In this document: piece after piece, positions 40,271 to 50,695 of the stretch
Layout of the letters: every line of letters starts with the position of its first letter
Position numbering within the stretch: the first letter of the stretch is position 1
The notes under the pieces: generated by a model
The model's input: only the letters and a program-made list of their open reading frames with translations
What the model was told of the DNA's origin: nothing
Databases searched by the model: none
Assembly (NCBI GenBank): GCA_038380795.1
Contig: CM076266.1
Span: 11,368,001 to 11,432,000, forward strand
Length of the DNA stretch: 64,000 nucleotides
Source: Pyrocephalus nanus
Taxonomy: Eukaryota; Chordata; Aves; Passeriformes; Tyrannidae
Reading direction: 5' to 3'
Translations under genes and position numbers: made by a program

Positions 40271-41891
40271 AACAAGAATATGAAACTGAAACTGTTGTTT
40301 AAGTCTTATTTCCATTCCAAACCAACTGAATCAACTGACTTTTTTTTTCTGCAGCTGAATGCAAATAAACTTGAAAAAGTACCACTAACCAAAATAATGA
40401 CAAAATATGTATTCAGCTATGCCAATGTCAAAAATAGATATAAAATTACTTCAGACTCTGTTTCAAATGTTTTTATGAATCCAGTCTACATTTTTCAGCA
40501 TGATGGGCTGTCACTTCCACTTTGTCTGCTGAAAGCAGAGCATTACTGACATGAGCAAAGATGGACTTTGCTGGGCACCTGCATCACCCATCAAGACTGA
40601 AAATATTTTTCAGAATATGATTGAAATGCCTGTTGATCCTGCACAGTTCCTCATGTTGAATCCTTGCCATGTGTGAGATGAACTGAATAAAATCCTTTGT
40701 GGATTTGAATACTGGGATTTACTTAAGACCTTTCAAGCTTACGGCTTTTACCCTTCTTGATTGTTTCATACACTGACACACTTTCCAAAGCCACATTCAT
40801 TCAAATCTTGACTTCCCATTACTTGGAAAGATGGACAGTCATGTCAGCTGTATACCATAAAGCTGCCCACAGCCATAGATCTCAGGCACACAGTGTTTGT
40901 TGGTGCATTACTAGGCTCCCATCCCTTACCAGAATCTTCTCTCCATTTCATAGCCTGTTTTCCTCCATTTGAACACTCTGCAGAAGTATGACATATGATT
41001 AGTGTCCCAACTTGTAGTTCTACTTCAAGGCCCTTCTTTTTTCACTTCTTTTAGTTCCAGGTGTTAGCAAAATTTGCACCCTGTCTGTACCAGTTGCAAG
41101 TAGCAGGCAGTAGAGTTATGCTTGGGAGTTCAAATGTTCAGCATTTGTAGTCTGAAGTATTGCTCCCCAACTCCAACCTTCTATCCTGATTCCCTTCTCC
41201 TTCTGAGTGTTTGGGGCCTTTCAACACCTTGAGCTGTATTTTCTGCACAGGGAAATTCACGAGTGGAGTGGAGTGGGGTGTCTGTGATCAACCCAAAACA
41301 GAGGCCAGGTGAACTCAGTGCATCCCTTAATACAGGCATGTCACTTGCTCCTAATACCTCTCCAGAAGTCTTTTTTCCCATGGACTATGTAAGGTGGCTG
41401 GGGAAATGAGCTTTGCTGAACTTAGCTTTTGTGAATGTGTTTTTGGATGTCATTTACACTGATGACCACAATGGAATGTGGAATGGTCCTGTCAAAAATT
41501 AATTTATGATCCTTTAGGCATCTATACATTTTTTCTAAATCTCAGCTCGTGTCTGTTTCCCAACTATGAGTCCTATACTGCCTAAGCACTTGTGAAAATG
41601 TTACAAGTTGAAACAATTTGTAAAGAGCAGCACAGAAACACATGCATATATGTCCAGGCAAATTAAGGTTTACAAAATCCAAATATTAAACACTTCCAGA
41701 AAAAAACTTTAAATGTGGCCATACTTCTTCCCCTTCTGAGTGGTATTTTATTTCTTCTTGTATGTTACACCCAAAGCAGCAATACTAAGAAAATCTTGAT
41801 GTGGTTGTACTTCCAGGCTCTCTTATCTTATTTGAATTTACTATTCATCCCTGAAAAATATTTATTTTTTACTTTACAAACTTATTGGCAG

Positions 41892-41946
41892 GTGTGCATG
41901 AAGTTGAAATTTATTCAAGAACATTTGCCTGAAGAGGACATTAAAG
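41892..41946 (+). other. Exon-like segment, 55 nt
   Basis: The acceptor ends in CTTATTGGCAG after a T-rich tract. The 55 bases read, in their only open frame, VCMKLKFIQEHLPEEDIK plus one base. The donor is AAAG followed by GTAAATTT. The segment joins in phase to the next exon-like piece across an 81-nt gap, about the lower limit for a vertebrate intron. The upstream sequence in the same frame is open back to about 41715 and begins with a hydrophobic stretch, but that stretch has no ATG. Function unknown; chance is quite possible. Confidence 0.2.
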
Positions 41947-42027
41947 GTAAATTTCGGGTGTGATCTGTCTGGGATTTTCTCATGTTTTAATGTGCCTTGA
42001 CCTGCTCATCTCTCTTAATGTCTGCAG

Positions 42028-42108
42028 GCACCCCTGGGAAACTGCAGAGAGCTCTGGCGGGCTGCTCTTTTCTGATAAAAGGCAGAAAGAGAACATTAAA
42101 TTTCAAAG
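42028..42108 (+). other. Exon-like segment, 81 nt
   Basis: Acceptor TCTCTTAATGTCTGCAG is a good match. The frame in phase with the previous segment is open (GTPGKLQRALAGCSF onward) and in fact runs on to a stop at 42224. The donor assumed at 42109, TTTCAAAG followed by GTTTGT, is weak. If it is used, the segment is 27 codons in phase 1-1 and joins in frame to 42361. Otherwise the open frame could end here at 42224; an AATAAA lies near 42150, inside it. Confidence 0.15.
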
Positions 42109-42360
42109 GTTTGTTTCTAAAGGACAGTGCTTGTTGTAAGGTGGCTGCAATAAAAAAATATAACTATTTTTGCCAGACTGGATTTTGCTGTCAGTTAGAG
42201 TTCTGCAATTTCAGAAACAGCTGAGATTTGCACCTATGCAACTGATAGGAAACTCAGCTTTTCATGTATTAAGGCAGAAGAAGCCATTTCTATTACAGAT
42301 TTTTTTTCCTTCTGTATTTTTTTGGTTTCCTTCAATCTCTTTCCTTCATTTTCTTGGAAG

Positions 42361-42644
42361 AACTTGAAGCTGTTACTTTTCAAGCTGAAAATTCTACACT
42401 TCAGAGACAGAGATGCCCAATACTGTGCTTCTTGAGCCTGTGTTATCTCTGTGTATCAGAGTGCATCAAGTGTTTATCTCTGCCTATCTGGTTTGAGAAG
42501 ATTGATGCTTCTCTGTACCTTCATAAACAGTTTCCCAAGTGTGAGAAAAACAGGGAACATGTCCAAAGTGGATTTAAAGAATTTAATGTATTTTTGGGAA
42601 AAGCCAACAAAAATGTTTGGGAACTACTGCAACATTTCTATTAA
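42361..42644 (+). other. Exon-like open frame with strong acceptor, ending in a stop
   Basis: One of the longest polypyrimidine tracts in the window (about 42297-42355, ending TTTTCTTGGAAG) precedes a frame open for about 94 codons to a TAA at 42642. The translation is cysteine-rich in its first half and ends in an amphipathic-looking FNVFLGKANKNVWELLQHFY. No family is recognised. A frame of this length is expected a few times by chance in AT-rich DNA of this size. The acceptor and phase match with the two upstream segments are the reason for listing it. Confidence 0.18.
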
Positions 42645-45369
42645 GTAATACTTTGTATAACATTTTAAGCACTTTAACCATTCAGCTATTGAAGGCCACT
42701 GTACTCTATGTTGCTTTTACAGGTATCAACCAACTCAAAAGCCATAGAAATCACTGATATGGAAACTATTCTTCTTAAATGTAATGGTGTGCTGTCACTG
42801 CAACTGATGACACAGGGAAGTCAATCCAGTATCCGGAGCTGTTCCTCTCTGCTTCTTATATTCACATGTTCTCTTTTGTCTCAGACCTCTCCGAGGAGCA
42901 ATTTAGTAGATGTAATCTTAATATGTCAAGTGGAGCCTAACTAATCAGCTAGTAGCCTTAAGACATTGCTACAAATGCAGAGAATTGAGATGTTAAAATA
43001 GCAATAATAGCACCTTATTCCTATATATGTTCTTTATGTGATATAAGACATTACAGGACAGTAAGGTCCACTGTGCTAAGACACTAAGGTCATGTGGATT
43101 GTGTGTGTTTGTAAGAAAAGTTTCACTTCACTGTGAATGTAGTGAGTATAGTTCTATTGGTAGTTAATTGCCTCCTTCCTGAATTGCACCTCGAAGCTAT
43201 CTGGAAAGCAACTACACCTTACCCAAAGTATTTCACATTTCTAAATCCCCAAACTGACCATTGCTCTTCTAAGTGCTTTTAAATGTATGAAGTACAATAC
43301 TCTGAGTTTATTTTTATAGCAGCTATGAAATGGAATGAGCTTGGAATAGCTCCAGGCATATGCAGTCTAAGAAAATTTGAATGTGTTCAAACGAGGCCCC
43401 CATATCCAGAGGGACACAATTAGCAGACTCGACCAGGTATTGGTGTTGCTATTAGCACACCATGCTATTACACTGTGAATTGTCCCATTGAGCCTTGCTG
43501 CCACTAAAGGGACATGCTTCCTAAAGTGCTATAAATATACTTGATTTTGTGCTTGCTAAGGTCATAAAATGGAAGCACTGTTTTCTTTAAGTACACTAAT
43601 GTACACAAAGTTTCTTCCAGCTCCTGCATTATTTTCATACTGATATTTGCAATTTTAAGCTGTGCTGCTGAAAGGTTTTCAGGATACAGACAAGACCTTT
43701 TGAAAGCAGTAACTTCACTGAAATGGCTCGGTAAGGAGAAACTCAATAAGAATTGTACTGTTTAGAATGTCTTGATTTTCCTGTATTTATCATTCTTGTA
43801 TTATTTTTGACGTTATTTTTTTGTTGTTAGCTGGAAAAAAATCACTAATTTTTTTACGAACTATTAATATAATAGTGAGTGCCTTTATAAATAAAATAAA
43901 AGCAATATCAATTAAGAACTTGCAATGTAAAACAGCTTTAGTGAGGATGCAAAAAACTACAGTAAAAGCATTCAAACACTTTTCTAATTTGTTCTGGTGA
44001 AGTGCCTAAACTTTAGGGATAAAACCAGAAGCTTTGCTGCAGAGTAAAGTTGGAAAATGTCTATATTATAATATAATATAATATAATATAATATAATATA
44101 ATATAATATAATATAATATAATATAATATAATATAATATAATATAATATAATATATAATGTCTATAATAATTATTCAGAAATATCTAAGCCACTCCTCAA
44201 AGAGGAAAAAGACTTCTCTGGTTGTGGAGTAATCCTGTGTACTGCAAGGTCATTTAGATAGACTCAGATCTTACCATAAATGTGTCGAGAACAGTATACA
44301 ACAAGCAATAATCATAATAAGGCCACTTGACAAAAATGATTGCCTGTGTGTTGCAAATTAAAGTCTTTCCTGGGAGCTATACCAAATATATAGTGACAGT
44401 AAATAGATGTAATTCTTCAATTCCTTGCTTGGAACCAGCCAGTGCTTATGTTCACACAGAGGGAAAAAAATACCCATAGCAGCTAATCAATGCTGAAGCT
44501 TATAAAGTGGCCTGTCACTCTCACAGGTGCAGGAGGATATTAGTGAGGCTCTGCTCCTCCTGAGGCTCCAGAAGCAATTGGGCATTTTGCTCCTTTCTCT
44601 GTCCAGCAATGTAGAAGTAATTAGTTCTGTGCCTGAAAGAGGAAGTTTTTTTCCAGAGATGACCCTGAGCTGAGTGGAGGAGAGCCAAACAGACACCGCA
44701 CTGACATTCTGGGTGCTCGTGGGTGTTAGGAGCACTTTCTCTTCTGCTATCCCAGCAAGTCAGGCTGATACCAGTGAAGGTAACATCCTCTTCTCTGCAT
44801 CTGTAAAGTTCTCAGGGGTGCAGTCTACTTCCTACAGCTTTATGCTTAAAACCACTGTAATCCTTACCCATTTTTGGCTTCACAGTCTAAAAAAATTTGG
44901 GCCACATCTGACAGTTCTTATCTACCCTGCCTCTACCTTCTCCAAACACTTTTTTTGTTGGGAAAAAAAATATTTTTGAGACAGTGAGGTTTTTCACCTT
45001 GGTTTTGATGTGAGACTTCACCCATCCAATTCCCACTATTCATCATTCATGGGGTTTTTTTAGCCCACACCTCTCTTCCTACACTGCCCTAGGACTATAT
45101 TCTGAAAAGGAGTAAATTCACACCTCTGAGTATGACCCAAATCACCCAAGTCTTGGAGTCAGGATTTTAGTACATACCTCTGTTATAAGCTAAGCATTCA
45201 ACACATCTTCTGTGTCCTTGGGATGTATACTGCTAAAAAATCATCCTTTGGCTTTGTGACAGTGGTCAGGATTGTTAGGATAGAAATTCTAGAGATGTTC
45301 CACTGATGCTTATCTTGGTACATACAGACATCTGATATTAATAGCTTAGAGTATTTGAGCACCAATATA
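42645..45369. other. Non-coding DNA around the TATAA array
   Basis: AT-rich. It contains the TATAA pentanucleotide array and, at about 44480-44760, a relatively G+C-rich patch that I could not match to any repeat. The 101-codon plus frame at 44674-44979 has no recognisable domain. Confidence 0.6.
44067..44155. repeat. (TATAA)n pentanucleotide array, about 18 copies
   Basis: A perfect 89-bp period-5 array. The 10-mer AATGTCTATA occurs just before it (44056-44065) and again just after it (44157-44166), so the array lies between two direct repeats. Such AT-only arrays unwind easily and tend to change length. Confidence 0.97.
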
Positions 45370-45759
45370 GGTTGGGGGCTGACCTGCTGGAAAGCAGCTC
45401 CGTGGAGAAAGACCTGGGGGTCCTGGTGGACAACAAGCTGTCCATGAATCTGTAGTGTGCCCCTGTGGACAAGAAGGCCAACAGAACCCTGGATTGCATT
45501 AGGAAGAGCATTGCCAACGGGTCGAGGGCTGTGATCCTGTCCCTCTACTCAGTCCTGGTGAGGCCACATCTGGAGGTTTGTGTCCAGTTATGGGCTCTTC
45601 AGGACAAGGGAGACATGGAGCTCCTAGAGCGGGTCCAAAGATGGTTAAGGAATGAGGAAAGGTGGGTTTGGCAATACATACTCATTGTTTTAGCATAGGT
45701 GTTGAACTAGATGACCCCCAGAGGACCCTTCTGACTCCAGCCAATCTGTGATTCTGTGA
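45370..45759 (+). mobile_element. CR1 LINE fragment with internal deletion
   Basis: Begins with CR1 ORF2 sequence (CTGCTGGAAAGCAGCTC, then GAGAAAGACCTGGGGGTCCT) and runs through GAGGCCACATCTGGAG and CATGGAGCTCCTAGAGCGGG. After about 45665 it jumps to the element's terminal part (GTTGAACTAGATGACCCCCA) and ends in AATCTGTGATTCTGTGA at 45759. The middle of the normal 3' region is missing. The copy is 5' truncated and non-autonomous. Confidence 0.95.
45465..45698 (+). pseudogene. Remnant of CR1 ORF2 (reverse transcriptase C-terminal region)
   Basis: A 77-codon open stretch containing KANRTLDCIRKSIANGSRAV and then ILSLYSVLVRPHLEVCVQLW and MELLERVQR, a close match to the conserved CR1 ORF2 segment that follows the RT palm. 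Upstream the same frame continues (LLESSSVEKDLGVLVDNKLS) but is interrupted by a TAG where CR1 has a sense codon. After the deletion point the frame becomes unrelated. There are no catalytic domains and no host function. Confidence 0.9.
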
Positions 45760-46639
45760 CCAAAGCCAGCATTTATTGAAGCAAGCTTGCACAACTCAAG
45801 GAAGATATTTCCTTAATCCTTTTAAATTTATTTCACAAATAAATTCTTCCCTCCAGTTTATGGCTTTTTAATCCATATCTATAATTGTAGTTCTAAAAAA
45901 AGGTAGGAAAAAATAAATTTCATTAATTTTCTTTGATGGTGGCTAAGGCACAAAATTAAATACATTCCTACGTGCACATCAGAGGAGGAAGGTGATATAG
46001 CTAGTTTAATGAGTTATTTATGGTTTTGAAGTATCCTCTCAAATATTGAAAGTAGTGTGACTTTAATGAGCCATGTGCAACTGGTAGCTTTCGCTTTGTT
46101 GAACATTTTCCCCAGGGTAAACTGAGTCATTAATAATAATTAGGAACTGAGTAGCCAATTATAGGGTTGAGTAGGAAGTGAGGTAAAAAACATGTTATTT
46201 GGAAGCAAAGTATCTGCACATACACAGTGAGGGAGTTTGAGGTCATTAAAAGCTGTGGGCTGGCATTAGTGGGCTCCATCGATGTGCATTATTAATGAAT
46301 CAGTTCTCTCAACTGAAATTTCTGATTAATCATAAATAAAGTAGTTGTAAATAGGATAATGCAGCACGAGGTAAACAACTAGATTTTAATTTCCAATGGA
46401 TGGAAACTGTAGCAATAGATGGTAGATGAATTTAAAATATATACAGAATTAGATAAGGATAAATAGAAATCAATAGGAAGACTGATTATATTTCATTTTT
46501 TTAAATCTGCCTGACGCTTGCTTCATTCACTGAGAAACTTTTCCTTAAGGGAATGCTTTCATGTACTTCACCTTTTCAACATTTTTCTACTTTTACAGAT
46601 TTCACTATAAAAATTGAAAAATTTGCCTTGGTAATTTGT
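45760..46639. other. Unique DNA between two CR1 copies; motif-dense block
   Basis: About 880 bases without repeats, lying between opposite-sense CR1 copies. From about 46080 to 46420 it is rich in homeodomain-type ATTA/TAAT motifs, including the perfect palindrome TGATTAATCA (46323-46332), CATTATTAATGAATC near 46288 and an AP-1-like TGAGTCATTAAT near 46124. This is a possible enhancer-type conserved element, by inference only. Confidence 0.5.
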
Positions 46640-47389
46640 CATAGAATCATAAAATCACAGAATCATGGAATGACTTGTGTTGGAAGAGACCTTAAAGATC
46701 ATCTTGCTCCAAACCCATTGCCATAGGCAGTGACACCTTTCACTAGACCAGGTTGCTTAAAGCCCCATCCAGAGTGGCCCTGAACACTTCCAGGGATGGA
46801 ATATCTTCAGCTTCTTTGAGCAACCTGTTGCAGTGCCTCACCACCCTCTCAGTAAAGAATTTCTTCCTAGCATCTAACCTAAATCTAATCGGTTTTGGTT
46901 TGAAGACATTCCTCTTTGTCTTATCCCTACAGTTCCTGATGGAGTGTCCCTCTCCGGCTTCCCTGTAGGCCCCCTTTAGATACTGGAAGGCTGCGGTGAG
47001 GTCTCCACATAACTTTCTCTTCTCCAGGCTGAACAGCCACAACATTCTCAGCCTGTCTTCATGGGTGAGGTGATCTAGTCCCCTTATCAACTTCGTGGCC
47101 TCCTCTGGATTTACTCCAACCATTCCATGCCCTTCTTACTTTGGGGCACCAGAGTTAGATGCTGCACTGCAGGTAGGGTTCCACCAAGCGCAGAGCTGCT
47201 GGCCACGCTGCTTTTGATGCAGCCCAGGATTCAGTTGGCTTTCTGGGCTTCACAGTGCACACTGCCAGTTCATCTTGATTTTTTGTCAACCATCACCCCA
47301 AGTCCTTCTCCACAGGGCTGCTCTCAATCACTTCTCCACCTAATCTGTAGGTGTAGCTGGGACTCTCCCAACTCAGGTGTAGGGTTATG
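46640..47389 (-). mobile_element. CR1 LINE, 5'-truncated copy, about 750 bp
   Basis: The largest mobile-element copy in the window. Its 3' end is at 46640, with terminal repeats read in reverse as CATAGAATCATAAAATCACAG, followed by TTGGAAGAGACCTTAAAGATC. It then runs without a large gap through the 3' UTR, the ORF2 stop and the ORF2 C-terminal coding region to about 47389 (CAACTCAGGTGTAGGG). The copy is truncated at its 5' end, as most CR1 insertions are. It shares the segment GATGCAGCCCAGGA with the copy at 28835. It is the best-preserved CR1 here, so probably younger than the others. Confidence 0.97.
46743..47123 (-). pseudogene. CR1 ORF2 C-terminus, 126 codons still open
   Basis: The longest open frame in the window. 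Landmarks: GLDHLTHEDRLRMLWLFSLE near the start, FQYLKGAYREAGEG, FFTERVVRHCNRL, and the typical CR1 ending DIPSLEVFRATLDGALSNLV followed by stop. In an intact element this is the tail of the endonuclease/reverse-transcriptase polyprotein. The part upstream of 47123 is frame-broken (for example VNPE is preceded by a stop where CR1 continues), and the endonuclease and RT domains are absent. It is a transposon fossil, not a gene. Confidence 0.95.
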
Positions 47390-50300
47390 TAAAACTGAAA
47401 GCAAAATCCCTGTTCCAGGGAAGAAGTCTTATCAAGACTGTCTTTAAGTAGATAGTGGATTAAAAACCTGACATTGTGTCAAATCGTATATCTGTAAAGA
47501 ATTCACGTACTTTTTTGGAGATTGGCTTACACCATGAGGAAATTAATTATTCTGCCTTCAGAGCAGATTTACTTTCCTATAGTAAATAAAGCCTGGGGTA
47601 AAAAAACTTGAGTAGCTGCTTGTTAAGTAAACATCATCCATTTTGTGTACTAAACGATATGGGAATGTGAGGGGAAATTGTGTACATACATAGAATTTCA
47701 TATAATATGTAATACTTATGCACCAGAGGGCAAATTATGGTAACTTTTGAATTATTCTCTTCAGCAACTTTTATACTTCTCTTGCTGTTTCTTAAAACAT
47801 TATATCTGGTAGCTATTCATGGGTAGTGTTTCCTTCAGGAGTTTTGCTGATGTTTATTTATAAGTCACCATGTTCTTCTACCTGATTGCTCCATTTGTTA
47901 GCTTGAATTTCATGTGTTTATATATTAGGGCTTAGACAGCTTGGGGCCAAGGAGACGGTTAAGGCCCAGATCGAATCTGTTTCATTGCTAAACTGCTTCA
48001 TTTTGAGACAACATATTATCTAGAAGCTGGACTGTGGTTAAACCTTTGCCACCATAGCATGCATTGAGATGTCAACCTCCGAGGTCCTATGCAGGAAAAT
48101 AACCCAAGCAGGCTAGAAAGTTCTACAGGTAAAAAAGTCTCCTTTCATAGTGTCTGCAGTAAATCACCAGCTCTGAAAGGTTCCTGCAGCCACAGGATGA
48201 ATTAGAGATCCTCCTTGCTTCTGCACAACCTTTCTTCATCTGCTACACAGTCACTGGTGGTCAAATGCCTTGACGTATCATCTACTCCTAGGGAGATGGA
48301 AACAAACCTAATTTTCACCACTGTACCTCAATTTTACAAGACAAAAAAGATGTCTTGAAATAACTAAGTGGAACTGAATGGTTCTTATATTTTTTTCAAG
48401 GTGAGACAACGCACTCTTCGTGTGTTGTGCCAGAGCACGAAGAACCCTTGGCTTCTTCCCAATGTGCTTGTCAGCATGCACCAGGCACCCTCCTTGCCAG
48501 CCTGGAGGAACAAGGATAGCAAGGATAAGAAATCCACAGCAACCTTCCCAGTGCCCTGTGCAAAGCGCCACCTCTAGGAAAACCAGTAGGAGGCAATGAA
48601 TATACTCAGTGCCAGGCAGGTAATCTTAGCATGATTTTATCTGCTTTATGGATCAAACCGGCACTGCACACATTTTGGTGAGACTTCCTTTTCCTGGCCA
48701 GGCCAACTGCTTTTTCTTAGTTTTTTTTTTTTTTTTTTTTGTTTTGTTTTTTTTTTTTCCTTAGTTTTCTTAGTTTTATAGTCTCTGTTCAGGAATATTC
48801 TCTGAAAGGTTAAATTTTTACATGGGATAAAAAAATGTAGTAGCTATGAAAATGAAAACTAAGGTGTTAAAATAGTTGAGTTGAGGTGTCATTTCATGAG
48901 TAATCCATTGTCCAAACTAATATGTAATAGAAATTAAAGAATCTGCTTAAAAGATAGCATTTTCTTTCCCCTGAATTGAGATCTTATTGAATAAATCTAA
49001 CTAATAACTCTGCTCTCCGTGTCTGTTTAAATGTCTTTATAGATACATGGCTGTAATTGAAAACAGAGACTTTCCACTGGGGAATAATGAAAGCAAATCT
49101 TTGCTGGTATCACGTTGTTTTTAGTATGCCAATAAGCAAGTTCACTATTCTAAAACACAACTAAAGAGATAATGTTGACTATCATATTTAAATCATTCTA
49201 CATAAAAGAGAAAATGAATTTTTTAAAAATGAATGCTAATAAGGGTTTCTATTTGAAATTTTTTCCCTATCTACAGCAAATTCTACACCACCTTTATAAA
49301 ATTAAAAAGCTCCTTCTGAAATGTTATGCCTGCAAGCATTCTTTCACAATGGAAATATTTGCCATGTGAGAATTTGACTGAAGTAGAGCAAGACTGCTTA
49401 GATATCTGAACAAAGCAGTGTAGGCTCTCAAATCCTCTAGGCTTTATCCAACAGCAGTAAATCACATACAAGTGGATCATTAAAAGCAGTTTTCAGAACT
49501 TTATGGGAATAACTTGTGGATAACTTTAGGTCTGATATTATGAATTGTATTGATGTGTCTTCTAATTAATTTACTTCAGTCAGGGTTAGGCCTCTCTTTT
49601 ATCACTTACTGTGAATTCGTGTACAACTGTTTTTTCTGTCCTTGACTTATTAGAAACCTGAAGAATATACAGCAAAATGTAGCAATCAATAGTTATCATT
49701 TAGAATTTTTAGAGTCCATTGCAGTGTACCCTAGTGCTTCATTCAAAAAGCTCTATCTTTTTGTTGATGTCTTTGCCAACGGCTTTTGTGATAGGCTTTT
49801 TAGACAACATTGGAGAGAAATACTACTGAAAAGTGCACAGAGCAAGAGGTTATGCTTAGAATGATAGCTTGTGGATATAGTAAATGTAAAGGGAAACATC
49901 CTTCAGTCACTTTAGATGTGTATTAGTATAAAATAGATACATATATAGTGCTGCAAGCTATAGACTGCTGTACTGAAAGCTAACAAAAATATATAAAAAC
50001 TAAGAATAATAGTTGCTGTTACAGACAGGATTTCTCTGACCACTGGAAGATTACGTTGCTAATTACTGAACATCATGAATGCAAGTAAATAATAGAATTT
50101 AGATTACCTCAGGCAAGTATAAGACAGTTTTCAAAAGCATTACGTTCACTACAAATTCAAAAGCAATGGGTAATTAAAGAAAATAACTGAAAGATCCCTG
50201 ATTTAAAATAATGCTTTTAACTTTAGTGCATCACAGAGTAAGCTTTTACAGAGACAGAACTCATTGTAATGTTATCATAGGTACCTACATTGTAAATAGT

Positions 50301-50453
50301 TTTCTTGGAAATTACATTTTTACTGGTTTGAATTTCAGTTACCTCTAGGTAGAAATTACAATTCCTGGACATTGTGCTCTGCAAGTATGCAAATACATGC
50401 AAACATTTTCCCCCTTAGATAAAAAGGAAACAAAACATTTAGTTAATCAAAAA
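47390..50453. other. Unique non-coding DNA, no gene seen
   Basis: Mostly AT-rich, with a T-rich tract at 48720-48758 and a more G+C-rich patch at about 48390-48580. That patch is bounded by an acceptor-like TATTTTTTTCAAG (48400) and a donor-like CAGGCAG/GTAATC (48617), with open frames on both strands and no recognisable domain. The rest shows no repeat or RNA gene. Confidence 0.6.
48720..48758. repeat. T-rich low-complexity tract
   Basis: Two long T runs joined by GTTTTG. CTTAGTTTT occurs on both sides, suggesting local slippage. Confidence 0.93.
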
Positions 50454-50695
50454 TTCACAGAATGGATGATGTTGGAAGTGGCCTCTGGAGACTGTCTAGT
50501 CCACCCCACTATTTCCCAATACACATATTGCCAAGATCCACCAATTCCCCTGAGCCCTTTCCTTTTGAGGTTGAGAAACCCCCTTGACTCAGCATCTCCT
50601 CATATGTCGAATTCTCTAAGTCCCCTAATCACTCTCCTGGCCCCTCACTGAACTAACTCCAAATATATCCATGTCTCTTGACCCCTGGGAGTCAC
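50454..50695 (-). mobile_element. Old CR1 LINE fragment with internal deletion
   Basis: The 3' end is at 50454 (TTCACAGAATGG, then TTGGAAGTGGCCTCTGGAGA and CTGTCTAGTCCA), typical of a CR1 end in reverse. After about 50520 it continues with an upstream CR1 portion recognisable as CCCCTGAGCCCTTTCCTTTT, CAGCATCTCCTCATATG and CCATGTCTCTTGACCCCTGG. The segment between the two parts is missing. More diverged than the copy at 46640. Confidence 0.88.

Larger units (their letters stand above)
36018..41891. other. Non-coding DNA with simple repeats
   Basis: Apart from the exon-like segment at 37602-37651, no gene is supported. The plus frames at 36878-37186 and 37120-37443 (102 and 107 codons) have no recognisable domain. 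A 15-T run lies near 37894, a tetranucleotide array at 39581 and an A/C-rich tract at 40201. A strong acceptor-like site (TTTTTTTTCTGCAG) occurs near 40354 without a convincing exon. Confidence 0.6.

Noticed and set aside
41715..41891. Signal-peptide-like hydrophobic N-terminus ahead of the 41892 segment
   Set aside because: The frame starts at GTG with no ATG in frame, and the hydrophobic stretch is what a T-rich polypyrimidine region encodes.
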